A DNA stretch of 32,211 nt from Anaerolineae bacterium (GTDB taxonomy: Bacteria > Chloroflexota > Anaerolineae > Aggregatilineales > Aggregatilineaceae). The translations under genes were made by a program, and so were the position numbers. The notes under the pieces were generated by a model. That model made no database searches. It had not been told where the DNA came from and worked only from the letters and a program-made list of their open reading frames with translations. Within the stretch, counting starts at the first letter, position 1, and the number at the start of each line of letters is the position of its first letter. The stretch is taken from contig JAFGHR010000072.1 in assembly GCA_016930015.1 (NCBI GenBank), positions 1 to 32,211 on the forward strand, read 5' to 3'. Positions 31,535 through 32,211 of the stretch are shown here, in pieces.

Positions 31535-31554
31535 TACGTTCTCATCTCTATTTT

Positions 31555-31589
31555 ACAAAAGCCCCGTCACGCACGGGGCTTTTGTGTTT
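31555..31589. terminator. Strong terminator after the pilin gene
   Basis: A perfect 13-bp stem, ACAAAAGCCCCGT / ACGGGGCTTTTGT, with a 5-base loop is followed by GTTTT. A and T runs flank the GC core on both sides, so it can act in both directions for the convergent hypothetical gene. Confidence 0.92.
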
Positions 31590-31641
31590 TACCAGTTGGC
31601 AGGCCGCATCGATGCCGGGTGATGCTCATGCACATACGGGA

Positions 31642-31989
31642 TCAGTATTCGGGTGGGATATCCTGATCGATGTCTGCATCGTAGTCACCGGCCCAGTATA
31701 TGTCGTCCAATAGGTCGTCCACATCGTCCAGGTCAATGGTATCGGTTTCTTTCTGGCTTAGTTCAAATTCCAGGTCGTCTGGCACTTCCAGATCGTACAT
31801 TGGCACATGAACTTCGTAACCATTGTCTTCGGCCCACGCTTTCAGATCCTCTATAATGGCCAGCAGTTTTGGCCCTTGTGGTGCGCGAGGCCCGCGAAAA
31901 ATCACGTACTTTTGACTCTCGGTGCCGTCGCCCCAGAACAATGTCACATGGCCGTCCGACCCAATGGTAATATATGCTGGCTCGCCCAT
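31642..31989 (-). CDS. Acidic hypothetical protein
   Basis: No family is recognised. The first 60 residues look folded (AYITIGSDGHVTLFWGDGTE, then a helix LLAIIEDLKAWAEDNGYEVHV). The last 45 are very rich in Asp and Glu (DTIDLDDVDDLLDDIYWAGD). It has no signal or membrane segment. GAAAG lies upstream of the ATG. It begins 15 bases after the stop of the membrane-protein fragment on the same strand, so the two belonged to one operon if that gene was once longer. Confidence 0.7.
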   Translation of the reverse strand: MGEPAYITIGSDGHVTLFWGDGTESQKYVIFRGPRAPQGPKLLAIIEDLKAWAEDNGYEVHVPMYDLEVPDDLEFELSQKETDTIDLDDVDDLLDDIYWAGDYDADIDQDIPPEY

Positions 31990-32004
31990 GATGATTGTTG
32001 CTTT

Positions 32005-32127
32005 CTAGTTATCCATGGCTTCAGTCGGAATGACCAGCCGCTCTAACAAATCATAACGCCACAAGGCACGAATTATCCCGGCCCACACAACCACCGCGAT
32101 CAATATAACAAACAGGTCTTCGAAAGC
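32005..32127 (-). pseudogene. C-terminal part of a membrane protein, truncated at the IS boundary (or a very short membrane protein)
   Basis: On the minus strand an open frame ends at TAG 32005-32007. It encodes a hydrophobic helix and basic end, AFEDLFVILIAVVVWAGIIR, then ALWRYDLLERLVIPTEAMDN. The frame runs into the sequence I take as the left end of the insertion sequence and meets a stop soon after it. No good start is seen. Either the IS removed the rest of the gene or it is a peptide of about 45 residues starting at a TTG. The acidic gene follows 15 bases later. Confidence 0.45.
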
Positions 32128-32211
32128 TAATGGACAAATCAAAAGAAACTCGCATAATTAGAGGGTATGGCAAAACGAACCTTTACCCTCACCGAACAAG
32201 AAATCAAAGCC
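32128..32211 (+). mobile_element. Left end of an IS630-family-like insertion sequence (partial)
   Basis: From the TA at 32128 the sequence CTAATGGACAAATCAAAAG resembles the reverse complement of the right end at the window start. The transposase gene begins 39 bases inside. The element runs off the window. Its boundary is inferred from the match between the two ends and from the neighbouring broken frame. Confidence 0.5.
32167..32211 (+). CDS. IS630-family transposase, N-terminal fragment
   Basis: The first 15 codons, MAKRTFTLTEQEIKA, match the start typical of IS630-type transposases, which open with a basic segment, a threonine-leucine strand and an acidic helix. GAGGG lies just upstream of the ATG as ribosome site. 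The gene is cut by the window edge. The C-terminal fragment at the other edge of the window has the same strand, suggesting copies of one element on both sides. Confidence 0.6.
   Translation, partial: MAKRTFTLTEQEIKA

Noticed and set aside
31381-31713. 110-residue frame starting at the first ATG after the ribosome site
   Set aside because: AAGGAG is only two bases from this ATG but nine from ATG 31388, whose frame gives a textbook Flp pilin. The longer frame also runs through the terminator hairpin.
1-32211. CRISPR array, prophage or toxin-antitoxin module
   Set aside because: No regularly spaced repeats, phage structural genes or cas/TA-like pairs were seen anywhere in the window.

Overview
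The window looks like about 32 kb of chromosome from a Chloroflexota bacterium, probably class Anaerolineae. This is inferred from moderate GC content, the style of the membrane-anchored 'WEIDP'-type hypothetical proteins, the small SWIM zinc-finger protein, the paired M16 peptidases, and the sigma/anti-sigma architecture. No 16S gene or other taxonomic marker is present, so the assignment is tentative.

Both ends lie inside IS630-type transposase genes in the same orientation: a C-terminus at the left edge and an N-terminus at the right edge. This suggests the contig was broken at copies of one repeated insertion sequence. About 100 bp after the left IS fragment comes nuoJKLMN (186-7135), the membrane-arm end of respiratory complex I, closed by a strong terminator. 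NuoJ is highly unusual: about 205 residues, resembling two DUF4397 repeats, are inserted in the extracytoplasmic loop between its fourth and fifth membrane helices. nuoA-I are not in the window.

Next come a SAM-dependent methyltransferase and an SDR oxidoreductase (+), then a minus-strand regulatory operon: ECF sigma factor, membrane anti-sigma factor with a long low-complexity stalk, and a Nudix hydrolase, the last two overlapping at ATGA. A tRNA-Leu(CAA) gene with a near-consensus promoter and its own terminator follows. Two paralogous membrane-anchored proteins come next. On the minus strand are a solute-binding protein (family 5) and a large membrane protein with an external propeller-like domain.

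The middle holds an FHA-domain protein, a double-domain GNAT acetyltransferase (-), and a PspC / LiaF-like / beta-propeller-like envelope-stress cassette. A SWIM zinc-finger gene follows; its leader contains a good promoter, a 16-codon Phe-rich ORF and mutually exclusive hairpins that look like a transcription attenuator. Then come a glycolipid or polysaccharide module (flippase-like membrane protein, FAD oxidoreductase, UDP-glucose dehydrogenase), an M16 peptidase pair (active plus inactive) and acpS. After these are an SDR-type L-threonine dehydrogenase, an MFS exporter (-) and an orphan Flp-type pilin of 48 residues.

The right end has an acidic hypothetical protein (-), preceded by the C-terminal remnant (or a very short version) of a membrane-protein gene that ends at the inferred IS left terminus. 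Apart from the IS fragments the region is ordinary housekeeping and envelope chromosome, with no CRISPR array, prophage or defence island. The most novel items are the NuoJ insertion and the leader upstream of the SWIM gene.
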